Both the position numbers and the translations under genes were made by a program. The notes under the pieces are model-generated. The model was not told the origin of the DNA, did not search any database, and worked only from the letters and a program-made list of their open reading frames with translations. Below are positions 1 to 8,697 of a stretch of 64,000 bases of DNA, one piece after another (within the stretch, counting starts at the first letter, position 1; each line of letters starts with the position of its first letter). The stretch lies in the NCBI GenBank assembly GCA_017428085.1, contig JAFRRP010000077.1:46771-110770 (forward strand), read 5' to 3'. Source of the DNA: Clostridia bacterium (GTDB lineage Bacteria; Bacillota; Clostridia; Oscillospirales; Acutalibacteraceae).

Positions 1-1528
1 GGCCCTCCGGATAGCGCAGGAAACGGTTGTTCTCGATGCGGATATTGCGGTGGACCGGGCCCGCGTGGACGGCGTTTTCCGGCAGGAGCAGCACCGGCGG
101 CGCGCCGACGCTTTCAAAGAGGTTCTCGCGCACGGTCACGTCCGCGCACATACCGCTCTCAAACCAGTTGTTCGCGTCGTCGGAGCACAGCACGCCGCTC
201 ATGGTGGCGCTGACGAAGCGGTTGCGCTCCACGGTCACCCTGCCGCGGGTGGTCAAAAGCAGCCCGCGGGTGATGATGCGCGTCATTTCGTTATCGGCGA
301 AAAGCACGTCCGGGCAGGCGGATACGTTCTCCACCGCCATGCCCACGGCAGTGTCGGCGGCGTTTGACACGGTAAGCAGCAGCTCGTAATCATTCCGCAT
401 TTCGGAGGCCAGCGCCGTGCAGCGGGCCGTTTCCAGCAGCGTTTTCGGATCGATGAGCGCCAGCGTATCGCCCGGGCGGATGGGATCGTAACCGAAGGTC
501 TGCGGGTGCATGAAGCGCACGGTCAGGCGGTTTCCTTCCGCCTTTTGTATCATCAGGTGCACGCCGTGGACGTTCAGGCAGTCGTCGCCCGCGCCGTCGA
601 ACCGGTTGCCGGTAAAGGTCAACCGGCCGCGGCACATACACGCCTGGATGAAATCCGCCACCGACGCCATTTTGCGGGGGCTGCCCGCCTCCGGCGCGAA
701 TGCGCAGTCCCGCACCGCGGCGGTATCGCAGCATTGCAGCACCAGCGCCAGCCCGTAGTTGAAGCGCTGGCGCACGCCGGTGAGCGTCACGTTTTTGCAG
801 CGGTGCAGAAAGATCCCGGCGAACTGCCGCCGCACGTCGAACACGTAATAACATTCGCCGGGGCAAAACCGCGCGGGTTCGTGATAAACGACGCGCACCG
901 TATGCCCGTCAAGTCGTTCGATGTGTTTCGCGCCCTTCAGCGGGTGGCCCGTGCGCTCGATCTTTTCCGGCGTTCCGGGGCGGATCAGCCCGATCCAGAA
1001 GGCGCGGTCCGCCTGCTTGTCGGCGGGGACGCGCTCTTCGCCCACGAAAAAGGTCATCCGGCCCTCCGTCACCTCGAACCGGGAGCCCGCGTCTATGGCA
1101 AACTCTGCCGTATCTCCGTCCGCTTTCAGCACGCGGAATTCGTGCATATCCGGTTCGGTGTGGCGGAATTCGATGTTGTTCACCGTAAGGTTTTCGCAGT
1201 CCTCCGCGGCAAAGTTCGTCGCCCGGCCCGTGATGGCAAAGACCGCGCCGTTGCCTTCGATCGTCAGGTCCTTCACGCTGCCGAGATAAAAGGGGACGGC
1301 GTTCACGTGCGGCGTTTCATCCGGCGCGAATTCCTCCGGCGAGACGGAATTGGTGATCACCAGCCGGTGGGTTTCGCAGTCCGCCGCGTTGATACGGTAG
1401 GTGCCCGGTTCCAGTACCAGCGTTTTTTCGCCCGGCGTCTCCCGAAGGGTCCGCAGCAGCGCCGCAAGCGCCCGCGCCGCCTCCGTACCCGGCTTCACGC
1501 CGTGGTCTTTTGCGTAAATGCGCGTCAT
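1..1528 (-). CDS. Right-handed beta-helix protein, GH110 alpha-1,3-galactosidase-like (3' end outside window)
   Basis: The gene reads off the left edge, so its C-terminus is missing. The protein starts MTRIYAKDHGVKPG, has no signal peptide, and consists of repeated short strands such as LTIEGNGAVF, LTVNNIEFRH and VTLTGVRQRFNYG that suggest a parallel beta-helix. A central GDDCLNVHG segment carries the adjacent Asp pair which, from memory, is catalytic in GH110 enzymes. GH110 removes alpha-1,3-linked galactose (blood-group B or linear alpha-Gal); that assignment is inferred from the motif and fold only. The start overlaps the stop of the upstream SGNH gene by 4 nt (ATGA), so it is the third gene of a GH43-SGNH-beta-helix operon. 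Alternatives are another pectate-lyase-fold glycosidase or epimerase. Confidence 0.6.
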   Translation of the reverse strand, partial: MTRIYAKDHGVKPGTEAARALAALLRTLRETPGEKTLVLEPGTYRINAADCETHRLVITNSVSPEEFAPDETPHVNAVPFYLGSVKDLTIEGNGAVFAITGRATNFAAEDCENLTVNNIEFRHTEPDMHEFRVLKADGDTAEFAIDAGSRFEVTEGRMTFFVGEERVPADKQADRAFWIGLIRPGTPEKIERTGHPLKGAKHIERLDGHTVRVVYHEPARFCPGECYYVFDVRRQFAGIFLHRCKNVTLTGVRQRFNYGLALVLQCCDTAAVRDCAFAPEAGSPRKMASVADFIQACMCRGRLTFTGNRFDGAGDDCLNVHGVHLMIQKAEGNRLTVRFMHPQTFGYDPIRPGDTLALIDPKTLLETARCTALASEMRNDYELLLTVSNAADTAVGMAVENVSACPDVLFADNEMTRIITRGLLLTTRGRVTVERNRFVSATMSGVLCSDDANNWFESGMCADVTVRENLFESVGAPPVLLLPENAVHAGPVHRNIRIENNRFLRYPEG

Positions 1529-2217
1529 GCGGTCGTTTCCTCCGCAAAACGCGCCTCGCAGAGCGCGGTGAGCGTGGGCATGAGGACGTCGACGAACAGA
1601 CCGTGCATCCCGGGGGTGGGGTGGTTGATATAATTGGCCAGCAGGGCGGTTGTGTCGATCCCGTAGGACGCCAGCCGCTTCCACCCGGCGTAGGCGTCGC
1701 AGACCGGCACGCCGAACGCGCCCGCGACGTTGACGGCGCCCTGCACAAAACGGTCCATGGTGCCGTCGTTCTGGTTCTCCGCCCGCGCTGTTGTAAACTC
1801 TTTGAGCGGTTCGGGCACGTTGTCGTCCACACGAGCCGCCATCATGTTGGGCGTGAGCAGCACCGGGGCGATCCCCTGCGCCAGAAGGCCGGCGAAGATC
1901 TCCCGCATGGGGCCGGTGAACGCCTCCAGCGCGGTCTGCCCGGCGTTATTGAGCCCAAGGCACACCACCGCGGCGTCGGGCTTTTGATCCAGCACGTCCC
2001 GCCGCAGACGGGCAAGCGCCTGCGCCGCGTTTTCGCCGCCGACGCCCGCGTTCACACAGGTGATCTCTTTGTCCGGAAACGCCGCTTGCAGCCGCAGCTC
2101 CGTTTGGCGTACATAGCAGGCGTCTTTGTCCGTATGCCCGCACAGATTGCCGTTCTCGTCCCAGTAAAAGCCGAAGCAGCCCTCGGTGACGCTGTCGCCC
2201 AGAAATACGATCTTCAT
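1525..2217 (-). CDS. SGNH/GDSL-family hydrolase, cytoplasmic
   Basis: A 230-residue protein starting MKIVFLGDSVTEG, with the block I nucleophile Ser in GDSV. GLNN lies in the block III region and a late His lies in the HPTPGMHG segment. Family members are mostly carbohydrate acetyl-esterases. There is no signal peptide, so it would act on imported sugars. The start at 2217 was chosen because it overlaps the GH43 stop by 4 nt; the frame stays open upstream only as out-of-frame antisense of GH43. It is translationally coupled on both sides (ATGA overlaps), which suggests it deacetylates the oligosaccharide handled by the flanking enzymes. The substrate is unknown. Confidence 0.85.
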   Translation of the reverse strand: MKIVFLGDSVTEGCFGFYWDENGNLCGHTDKDACYVRQTELRLQAAFPDKEITCVNAGVGGENAAQALARLRRDVLDQKPDAAVVCLGLNNAGQTALEAFTGPMREIFAGLLAQGIAPVLLTPNMMAARVDDNVPEPLKEFTTARAENQNDGTMDRFVQGAVNVAGAFGVPVCDAYAGWKRLASYGIDTTALLANYINHPTPGMHGLFVDVLMPTLTALCEARFAEETTA

Positions 2218-3671
2218 GCTTGTTTCTCCTTTGCGCCGAACACGGAAAAGTCGGTCACGCCGACGCGCATCCGTTCCGGCATTTTTTTGATGATCAGCCG
2301 CACCGCCGTGCAGAGCGCCCCGGGAAAGGCGCGGAAATCGACGTTGCGATCCTCGTCCGGATCGCTGCGGTCCAGCAGCGTGCGCCATGCGCCGCCGACC
2401 TCGCCCTCCACCGTGTAGCCCACCGGCCCGGCAAAGACGCCGCGCGCCGGATCGTAATCCGGCTCCGCCCACCACAGGCGGACGCTGTCCGCGTAAAACG
2501 GCGCGTCAAACCTTACGGTGAGCGTGGGGAGCGGATCCCCCGGCGCGGGCTGCCAGAAGGTGAGGTTGCTGCCGTCGGTGGCGTAAAGCGCGTCCCGGCC
2601 CGGGGCGCAGGAGGAAGCGGCGGGGCGCAGCCGTTCGGTCAGGTTCCACCGGCGCAGCCCGCCGGTCATGCTTTGGGGCGTATCCGTCACGCCGGAGGGA
2701 CAGTACAGCTCGCCGTTTTCGTCAACGGCGACCTTGTCCATGCCGATGCGGCGCTCGTATTGGTGGACGCGCGGCGCGGCGATCGTGTAAAACGCCCACA
2801 GATTTCCCTTGTCGTCCGCGGCGACGCTGCCGTGTCCCGCGCCGGAGACGATCCCGCCGCGGCTGAGCGTGAGCGGATTGCGCCGCTGGCAGACAAAGCC
2901 GGACAGGGGCGAGGAATCGGAACAGTAGACCGCCATACAGTAGGAAGGGTCGCGCGTATCCGGCGCGGCGTAGATGAGATAATACCGGCCCCGGACTTTG
3001 AGCATATGCGGTCCCTCCACCCAGCCGAAGGACGTGTTCTGCCCGTGAAAGCCCTGCCGTTCCCACGGGTGGTTTTCGGGGTCCATCTCGAACAGCGTGA
3101 CAGGCCCCTCCGTAACGCGGCGCGGATCGGCTTCGTCCAGCCGGTATCCCACGATTTTGGTGCGGTAGTGTTCCGTTCCGTAATCGCCGTCGGAAGCGAA
3201 GGCGTAGAGATACAGCGCGCCGTCGTCGTCCGTAAACAGCGCGGGATCGCAGGGGACATAGGAGGAACCGTCCGGCAGGATGAAATCTCCCAGCTTGCGG
3301 AAGGGTCCCAGCGGCGTTTCGCCGTAATACAGCGGGCACGCCCAGCCTGTGAGGAGGAATCCCCCCTGCCAGCGGGCGACGGCGGGGCTGTATTTCGGGC
3401 AGTAGGGCTCCGTGCGGACATGCTGCCAGCGGCACAGATCGTCGCTGACCCACGCCATGCCGTAGCTGGGATAGAGGTACCATTTCCCCTCCCAGAAAAA
3501 CGCGGTGGGATCGCTGACGGAGCGGTATTCCGGCCCGGCGACGCCCGCGGGGCGTTCCTCGTGGCTGAACATCTCCGTTTCATAGGGGTACCAGTCGTCC
3601 TTGCCACGGGGGATTTCCGGCAGAGAGAGCGGATTGCACCAGATCCCGCCGTTTGTATCGGTATCCGCCAT
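2214..3671 (-). CDS. GH43-family glycoside hydrolase with C-terminal F5/8-like domain
   Basis: A 485-residue protein without a signal peptide. The five-bladed propeller signature is visible: SDPTAFF with the likely base Asp54, CDPALFTDDDGALYLY with Asp142 as the pKa modulator, and WVEGPHML with Glu219 as the likely acid. Residues from about 355 on (DGSNLTFWQP, TLTVRFDAPFYADSVRLWW, FRAFPGALCTAVRLII) look like a discoidin/CBM32-type sandwich. GH43 members are arabinofuranosidases, xylosidases or galactosidases, and the exact activity cannot be read here. It is the first gene of the three-gene operon, with a G-rich ribosome binding site just upstream of 3671. The neighbours suggest intracellular trimming of an acetylated, galactose-containing oligosaccharide. 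Confidence 0.85.
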   Translation of the reverse strand: MADTDTNGGIWCNPLSLPEIPRGKDDWYPYETEMFSHEERPAGVAGPEYRSVSDPTAFFWEGKWYLYPSYGMAWVSDDLCRWQHVRTEPYCPKYSPAVARWQGGFLLTGWACPLYYGETPLGPFRKLGDFILPDGSSYVPCDPALFTDDDGALYLYAFASDGDYGTEHYRTKIVGYRLDEADPRRVTEGPVTLFEMDPENHPWERQGFHGQNTSFGWVEGPHMLKVRGRYYLIYAAPDTRDPSYCMAVYCSDSSPLSGFVCQRRNPLTLSRGGIVSGAGHGSVAADDKGNLWAFYTIAAPRVHQYERRIGMDKVAVDENGELYCPSGVTDTPQSMTGGLRRWNLTERLRPAASSCAPGRDALYATDGSNLTFWQPAPGDPLPTLTVRFDAPFYADSVRLWWAEPDYDPARGVFAGPVGYTVEGEVGGAWRTLLDRSDPDEDRNVDFRAFPGALCTAVRLIIKKMPERMRVGVTDFSVFGAKEKQA

Positions 3672-3709
3672 GATAGCCCCCCCTTTTTTTCGTTTTTATT
3701 TTATGATGG

Positions 3710-3741
3710 AAGGATCCGTCGACCGGAATCGACGGATCCTT
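3710..3741. repeat. Perfect 13-bp inverted repeat
   Basis: Arms AAGGATCCGTCGA (3710-3722) and its exact complement (3729-3741) flank a 6-nt loop. It lies between the GH39-like gene and GH43, both on the minus strand. There is no T-run on either side, so it may be an operator or a weak attenuator for the GH43 operon. It sits directly before the first copy of the GGCTGTTAC element. Confidence 0.5.
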
Positions 3742-3743
3742 CT

Positions 3744-3832
3744 GGCTGTTACATACTGAAATGATTCACTTCGTATTCGCAAAAATGCCCGCGCAATCGG
3801 CCTTTTCATTTTTTTTCAAAAAAAGTCAAAAA
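3744..3832 (+). repeat. GGCTGTTAC intergenic element, copy 1 of 3
   Basis: It starts GGCTGTTACATAC, continues through GATTCACTTCGT and a GCAAAA-rich part, and ends in a T-run followed by an A-run. The same ordered blocks recur at 11361 and 14607, and each copy is preceded by a hairpin. No coding frame is conserved. Confidence 0.6.
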
Positions 3833-3882
3833 CTGCCTGCGCCATTTCGATCGGATCGGGATGCGGCCTTATACCCATGCCA

Positions 3883-5250
3883 TCATGATGATTTGAATGT
3901 AACATAAAGCATCGACCCGCTCTCGATCACGTCGGGCAGCGGGATCTCCACCCACTCGCACGCTTCGTTCACCGTCATGCACTTGTCGACGACGTAGTCC
4001 CCCGCGTTGATTTTCAGCGGTCGGTCTCTTTTTTCGGAAACGTTCGCAATCAGCAGCGCCTGCCCGTTTTCTCCCGTAGCGGCCACCGCGTACAGGTCTT
4101 CGGGGAGACGCAGGTTCGTGATCTGAGCCTGATGGCCAAGCCCAAAAAGCTGTCCGAACGCCCAAAATCCGTAATATGCGGATGAAAGCTGACGTCCCTT
4201 TACAAACAGGCCCGCCCATAACTGTCCGTCGTCGTCGCCGTCATAATAATGCGCCATATCAAGGCCTTCGTTTTGGAACATGAGCAGCATTGACGTTTGA
4301 TGCGCGCCGTAGCGGCGGTCGATCCTGTCGTTCTCCATGGGATTATAGTTCCACTCGTCGCAGATGATCTCCGCCTCACCGTAGCCGGCTTTTTTGAGGT
4401 TATCTCTCACATATTCAATATAGCGGGCGTTCTTTTCGGTGGTGGTGTAACTGTGCCACGAGAAGAAATCCATGGGAGAACGGTGTTCCCTGATATAGTC
4501 AAGAAAGTTCTTAAAGTAGGTGACGAAATACTGATTCCTTGGGCTTGCGCCTGTATTGACCGCGTTGGTCTTCGTCAGCGCATAAAAACCGCACGAGCCG
4601 TACCCGCCGATTTTAAGGTCGGGGAACCTGTTTTTCAGATATTTTGCGGCCGTATCGTAAAGACGGAAAAATGCTTCATCCGTGCCGATCCAGAAGTGGT
4701 TGTCCGAGATATCGTCGCTGTTTTCGGGCTCGTTCCAGATCTCCCAGTATTGAATGCCGTAATAGAATCCGTTCGCCCAACCTTCGTTGTAGTGAAGAAT
4801 GATGTGCTCACAAATCTGCGACCATTTTGTGTAGTCGGCGGGAGGCACAAGATCATCGTGGGACGCCACAGGATCGCTGTAGCTGATCCCGAGCCGGAAG
4901 AAAGGCTCCATGCCCGTATCAACGATGGCCGCCAGAACACTGTCGCATTCCGAAAAGCGATAGGAGGTTTCGTCGTTTACGTCCTTTGAAAAGTCGGGGA
5001 AAATACGGTGAATATCGGTGCAGTTGATATCGTGCGTGCGGCACGAAGTCATGTTCGCCTCGGTGAAACACCGGTTGATCTCGCTGTCGATCTCATATTC
5101 AGGCATCCGTCCGATGTTATGAACGGGCCTGATATCGCCGATCACGTGATCAAAATCGATCCGGATCACGTTTGGAGTGAAAACCAGTTGTGAAACCGAT
5201 GTAAAGAACGCGAGGATCGCCGTAAAAAAGCTGATGATTCGCTGCAACAT
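3883..5250 (-). CDS. GH39/GH5-type clan GH-A glycoside hydrolase
   Basis: A 455-residue TIM-barrel glycosidase. YWEIWNEPE gives the clan GH-A acid/base Glu174 and IICDEWNY the probable nucleophile Glu299, a spacing typical of GH39 beta-xylosidase/iduronidase-like enzymes. A small beta domain follows (LLIANVSEKRDRPLKINAGDY). The N-terminus LQRIISFFTAILAFFTSV is hydrophobic and aromatic and may act as a signal anchor. The start at 5250 has AGGAGG 8 nt upstream; the longer reading to 5286 lacks one. It is preceded by a secreted SGNH hydrolase ending 43 nt away, probably in the same transcript. Substrate not determinable. Confidence 0.75.
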   Translation of the reverse strand: MLQRIISFFTAILAFFTSVSQLVFTPNVIRIDFDHVIGDIRPVHNIGRMPEYEIDSEINRCFTEANMTSCRTHDINCTDIHRIFPDFSKDVNDETSYRFSECDSVLAAIVDTGMEPFFRLGISYSDPVASHDDLVPPADYTKWSQICEHIILHYNEGWANGFYYGIQYWEIWNEPENSDDISDNHFWIGTDEAFFRLYDTAAKYLKNRFPDLKIGGYGSCGFYALTKTNAVNTGASPRNQYFVTYFKNFLDYIREHRSPMDFFSWHSYTTTEKNARYIEYVRDNLKKAGYGEAEIICDEWNYNPMENDRIDRRYGAHQTSMLLMFQNEGLDMAHYYDGDDDGQLWAGLFVKGRQLSSAYYGFWAFGQLFGLGHQAQITNLRLPEDLYAVAATGENGQALLIANVSEKRDRPLKINAGDYVVDKCMTVNEACEWVEIPLPDVIESGSMLYVTFKSS

Positions 5251-5292
5251 CCTACCGCCTCCTGCATGATTTGCGGAGAAAAGCAATGGCTA

Positions 5293-6711
5293 TTAATCGT
5301 TTGCTTTTTTGCCGAAAAGCCCCTTGATGAGTTCAAACAGCTTCTTGATCAGCTTGAACGGACGGGTGAAGAGTTCGCGGAAATCGTTGTTCTGGTAGAT
5401 ACGGTGAACGACATATCCGCCGTCCCTGTATTCCAGGTCGAAATACTGGATCTGGGTGGTGCCGTCGCCGTTTTCGATAAAGATCGTCATGCTTGTCGCA
5501 AGCTTGCCGGTGTAGTCGATATTGAGGTCGTAGCCGTTGACCGTGTAGTTGGTCACGGGGATGCCGTTGATGAAAACCTTGCTGACAGAGGTATTCCTGA
5601 CAAGGTCGACGTAGATGTTGTGATGCTCTTCCACGGGGGCAAGCGCGGCCAGGAACTGTCTTGCCATATAGTCGTGACCGATCTGGCTGGGATGAGAGGA
5701 GGTCAGCGAATCATCCATATAATCGCCCAGCAGCGCCATATTGTTTTCCGTGGCGTAGGTTTCACAGTTCTGGATATCGATATACGTCACGCCGTACTCT
5801 TTGGCCCACTGCTGGTACAGAATGTTCATCTGCTCGGTGATATTGGTCATGAGATCGCCGAGGGGGAGCATCGTTTCGTCAAGCAGCGTGATGTCGTCGA
5901 TCAGGTTGAAGCCGCCGCAGATCAGGATCGTGGCGTCGGGATTCAACTCTGTCACCGTCTTGAGAAGAAGCGGATACTGCGATTTGAAGTTGTTGAAGCC
6001 GTCTCTGATCAGGCGGATCGCTTCTTTGACAATATCTCCGCCTTTGTTTAATACGGAAGCGTCGATCTTGAAATCCGCAAGAAGCGTACCGTTGGAAATG
6101 ATCCGGTAAGCGCGGTAGAAAATATCGCACATGCCCAGCTCTATGGTGATCAGCTCCGCGTTCTTCGTCAGCTCGATGATGTCGCCGCACTTTCCGCAGT
6201 TGCCTTCCACGTAGTGCTGCACTTCCCCTTCTTCTTCATAGCGGGGATCTTCATCCCGAGAGGAAGGAAGGGAAGCGGGCGTGCCGAAATACGTCAGCAT
6301 CGCGTGGTAGTAGGGGTAGTCAAGCTCATAATCCGTATAACCGTCGTCAACGCCGTACAGGTCAAGCGCAACGGCCGTAGTCAGACCGGGATAGCAGAAC
6401 GGATAGAAATTGGAATCCTGGTCCGTGATGCTGTGCGTGGGGATATCGCAGCCTACCGCGTTCGCGATCTGCGTCACGTAGGAGCCCTCGCAGTCACGGT
6501 ATGTGTAGTCGCCGTGGTAATGGCCCAGATAGTAACCGTCGGAACCGCAGCCCATTCCGATGCTGTCGCCGATGGCAAGATAACCGCCTTTGCCCTGTAC
6601 CTGGTACGTGATGTTATCTTTGGTAGCGGCCAAAGAGGTTGACGCCAGACAGGAAAATGCAATCATCAGCGCGAGCGCCAACGCAAGCGCTTTTTTTGTT
6701 GTTTTTTTCAT
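5293..6711 (-). CDS. Secreted SGNH/GDSL-like hydrolase
   Basis: A 472-residue protein with an N-terminal signal peptide (basic start, then a Leu/Ala-rich core, cleavage probably after SLAA). Block I is LAIGDSIGMG, and the late Asp/His dyad is carried by SSHPSQIGHDYM. A large insertion with many Tyr/Asp residues separates the blocks. The C-terminal ~100 residues form a beta-rich domain ending in an amphipathic tail FKLIKKLFELIKGLFGKK, which may hold the protein at the membrane. GGAGG sits 9 nt before the start. An esterase on exported polysaccharide is likely. The next gene downstream is the GH39-like enzyme. Confidence 0.8.
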   Translation of the reverse strand: MKKTTKKALALALALMIAFSCLASTSLAATKDNITYQVQGKGGYLAIGDSIGMGCGSDGYYLGHYHGDYTYRDCEGSYVTQIANAVGCDIPTHSITDQDSNFYPFCYPGLTTAVALDLYGVDDGYTDYELDYPYYHAMLTYFGTPASLPSSRDEDPRYEEEGEVQHYVEGNCGKCGDIIELTKNAELITIELGMCDIFYRAYRIISNGTLLADFKIDASVLNKGGDIVKEAIRLIRDGFNNFKSQYPLLLKTVTELNPDATILICGGFNLIDDITLLDETMLPLGDLMTNITEQMNILYQQWAKEYGVTYIDIQNCETYATENNMALLGDYMDDSLTSSHPSQIGHDYMARQFLAALAPVEEHHNIYVDLVRNTSVSKVFINGIPVTNYTVNGYDLNIDYTGKLATSMTIFIENGDGTTQIQYFDLEYRDGGYVVHRIYQNNDFRELFTRPFKLIKKLFELIKGLFGKKAND

Positions 6712-6768
6712 GGATCATGTCCTCCCTTTTTTCGTTGATACGGAATATCCGTTTTTTTCTGCAATGCT

Positions 6769-6797
6769 ATTATATCACACAAAATCGCCGCAAACAA
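6769..6797 (-). promoter_or_regulatory. Sigma-A-like promoter for the SGNH-GH39 pair
   Basis: On the minus strand a perfect TATAAT preceded by TGA (extended -10) lies at 6774-6769. TTGTTT lies 17 nt upstream at 6797-6792. It is about 60 nt before the SGNH start. Confidence 0.5.
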
Positions 6798-6881
6798 TAT
6801 ATACATTTTATCAATATTTGAGTTGTTTTTATGTGTATAATACACGAATCTCTTGAACGATCGTTATTTTCTTGTTTTTTG

Positions 6882-8633
6882 TCAGCAGCTTTTTTTCATC
6901 TCGATCAGTCCGCCGACCGGAACGGCCAGTTGTTCCACGCCGGCAAACGTTTTTTCAAAGCTGCCGCGGATCTCGCCGAAGCAGTCGTAAACCAGCACCC
7001 GGTAAGCGCCGTTCAGTTCCATGAAGACCCGTTCGCCCATACAGCCGTTTGCGACGTAGATCGTCGCCGCCGCGTCCGGTCTGACCACTTTATCGACCGC
7101 GTAGACGCCCACCGCGCACTCGTCGTTTTCCGTGGCCTTCGCCCATGTATACAGCAGATGCGCTTCATACGCCGTCAGATGCTTGCTCTGCAAAAGCGTT
7201 TTATGTTCCTTCAGGAAGGAAAGCCAGAAGCGCGACATCTTCAGCATGCTTTCGTCGAGCTTTTCCATCCTGCCGGAAAACTGCATCACGCCGAACATAC
7301 AGCTGATGATCTGCAGCGCGTTCACGCGCGGGTCCTCAAACGGCGCCATCATCAGCATATCGGAGTGGACGGCCCCGTCGCCCATCAGCATTTTGAGGTC
7401 AAAGATGGACGCGCGGTTTTTCAGGTAGTCTCCGGCGCAGTCCGCCACGCGGAACAGGTTGCCGAAGCGCCTCATATGCGGCCCGATGTAGCTCTGACGG
7501 AATTCCAGCAGAACGTCCGGCCTGATCCGCGTGAGCGTTTTTACGATCTCGCTCATGCACACGTCCACCGCGTCCTGCAGCGCGGGGATATCCATCCGTT
7601 CGTTGTACGGCGCGTTGGAAGGGGATTCCCGCCAGGAGTCGATAAAATCCAGCTTGAAGCCGTCAAGCTCCCATTCCGTAAGCGCTTTTCGGAAGGTTTG
7701 GATCAGGAATTCGCGCGTTTCCCGGTAGCGCGGATCGAGAATGGCGGCGGACAGCCCGGGCTCGTCCCGCAGCAGCATATCCTTGAACCGCTCATAATGC
7801 GCGCTGCGGTAACCGATAAGCGGTACGCTGTACCAAAGGATATATTTCATGCCGATCTCGTGCACCCGCCTGACGTGCGCGGCCATATCCGGGAATTTGC
7901 CCGGCGCGGGCAGCCAGTCGCCGCAGTAGGGGTAGCCGCCGTTGTTGTCCTCCGTCTGCCAGCCGTCGTCCACGATGCAAAGGGAAAAACCGAGCGCTTT
8001 CGCCCGGCGGCATTCCGCCTCCACGTCCGCTTCGTTTACGTCCTGATGATAAGAATACCAGAAGGAATACAGCGGATCTCTTGCGTCGTCCGGCACGTGC
8101 AGCGGCGTCATGCCGCAGTCCTTTTCCCACCAGGCCGCAACGCCTTCCACGGCCTTACGCATGGGGATCGGCCGCGTGTCGGTATACAGCGTGATCTCCG
8201 TTTCATATTGACCGGTAAACTGCCGGGTGCCGAAAGAAAAGTGCAGATTCAGACTGCCGGTCTGATCCCGTAGGCCGTTTTTCAGCTCGATCAGCTTGCC
8301 GCATTCGGAAAGCGCCCAGAGGTAGCGGTTGGTATCCGTCCCGTCAAAGTAACAGGTCACCGGCGAATGGCTGGACAGCATGGACCGGAACCGGTCGTCC
8401 CAGTGCGGGTTCAGATCGCGGCCCAGCCGGCAGCGCGTGTCCCATTGATACATCACGCCCGGAACGTCTTCCAGCCAGCTGACCGTGATACTGTCGTCGC
8501 GTTCGGCGTTCTCCTTCGTCCAGCAGAACCGGAAAACGGTCCTGGTCACGCCGTCTTTTTCACTGATTTCTTTAACGTCACAGGTTTGCCCCTCTTCCAT
8601 CCGAACGGCAAATTTTCCCAACTGAACATTCAT
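6882..8633 (-). CDS. GH36 alpha-galactosidase
   Basis: A 583-residue enzyme. The Gly/Trp-rich segment VDDGWQ, followed by GLSAAILDPRY and the nucleophile motif DGFKLDFID, are characteristic of GH36/GH27. A later VADCAGD is the candidate acid/base region. An N-terminal beta-sandwich of about 170 residues precedes the barrel and a short beta domain ends the protein. It hydrolyses alpha-1,6-galactosides such as melibiose or raffinose (family knowledge). No signal peptide. The start at 8633 has GGGAGG 7 nt upstream; the upstream-extended reading overlaps tex and is rejected. It follows tex by 64 nt, so read-through is possible. Confidence 0.85.
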   Translation of the reverse strand: MNVQLGKFAVRMEEGQTCDVKEISEKDGVTRTVFRFCWTKENAERDDSITVSWLEDVPGVMYQWDTRCRLGRDLNPHWDDRFRSMLSSHSPVTCYFDGTDTNRYLWALSECGKLIELKNGLRDQTGSLNLHFSFGTRQFTGQYETEITLYTDTRPIPMRKAVEGVAAWWEKDCGMTPLHVPDDARDPLYSFWYSYHQDVNEADVEAECRRAKALGFSLCIVDDGWQTEDNNGGYPYCGDWLPAPGKFPDMAAHVRRVHEIGMKYILWYSVPLIGYRSAHYERFKDMLLRDEPGLSAAILDPRYRETREFLIQTFRKALTEWELDGFKLDFIDSWRESPSNAPYNERMDIPALQDAVDVCMSEIVKTLTRIRPDVLLEFRQSYIGPHMRRFGNLFRVADCAGDYLKNRASIFDLKMLMGDGAVHSDMLMMAPFEDPRVNALQIISCMFGVMQFSGRMEKLDESMLKMSRFWLSFLKEHKTLLQSKHLTAYEAHLLYTWAKATENDECAVGVYAVDKVVRPDAAATIYVANGCMGERVFMELNGAYRVLVYDCFGEIRGSFEKTFAGVEQLAVPVGGLIEMKKSC

Positions 8634-8697
8634 AGCAAAGCCTCCCAAAAGCTGATTATCACGCCGGAAATGTATCGAACAGGTCGAATTTGATCCC

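Noticed and set aside
506..1633. Plus-strand frame opposite the beta-helix gene
   Set aside because: The minus-strand frame is open to the window edge, carries beta-helix repeats and a GDDCLNVHG motif, and is coupled by ATGA overlap to the SGNH gene.
2220..3764. Long open plus-strand frame opposite GH43, and similar long antisense frames at 18942-20807, 25849-28308, 28527-30893 and 60466-62787
   Set aside because: They are codon-bias shadows of GC-rich genes: Arg/His/Val-rich translations with no motif and no ribosome binding site, lying exactly opposite genes with clear families.
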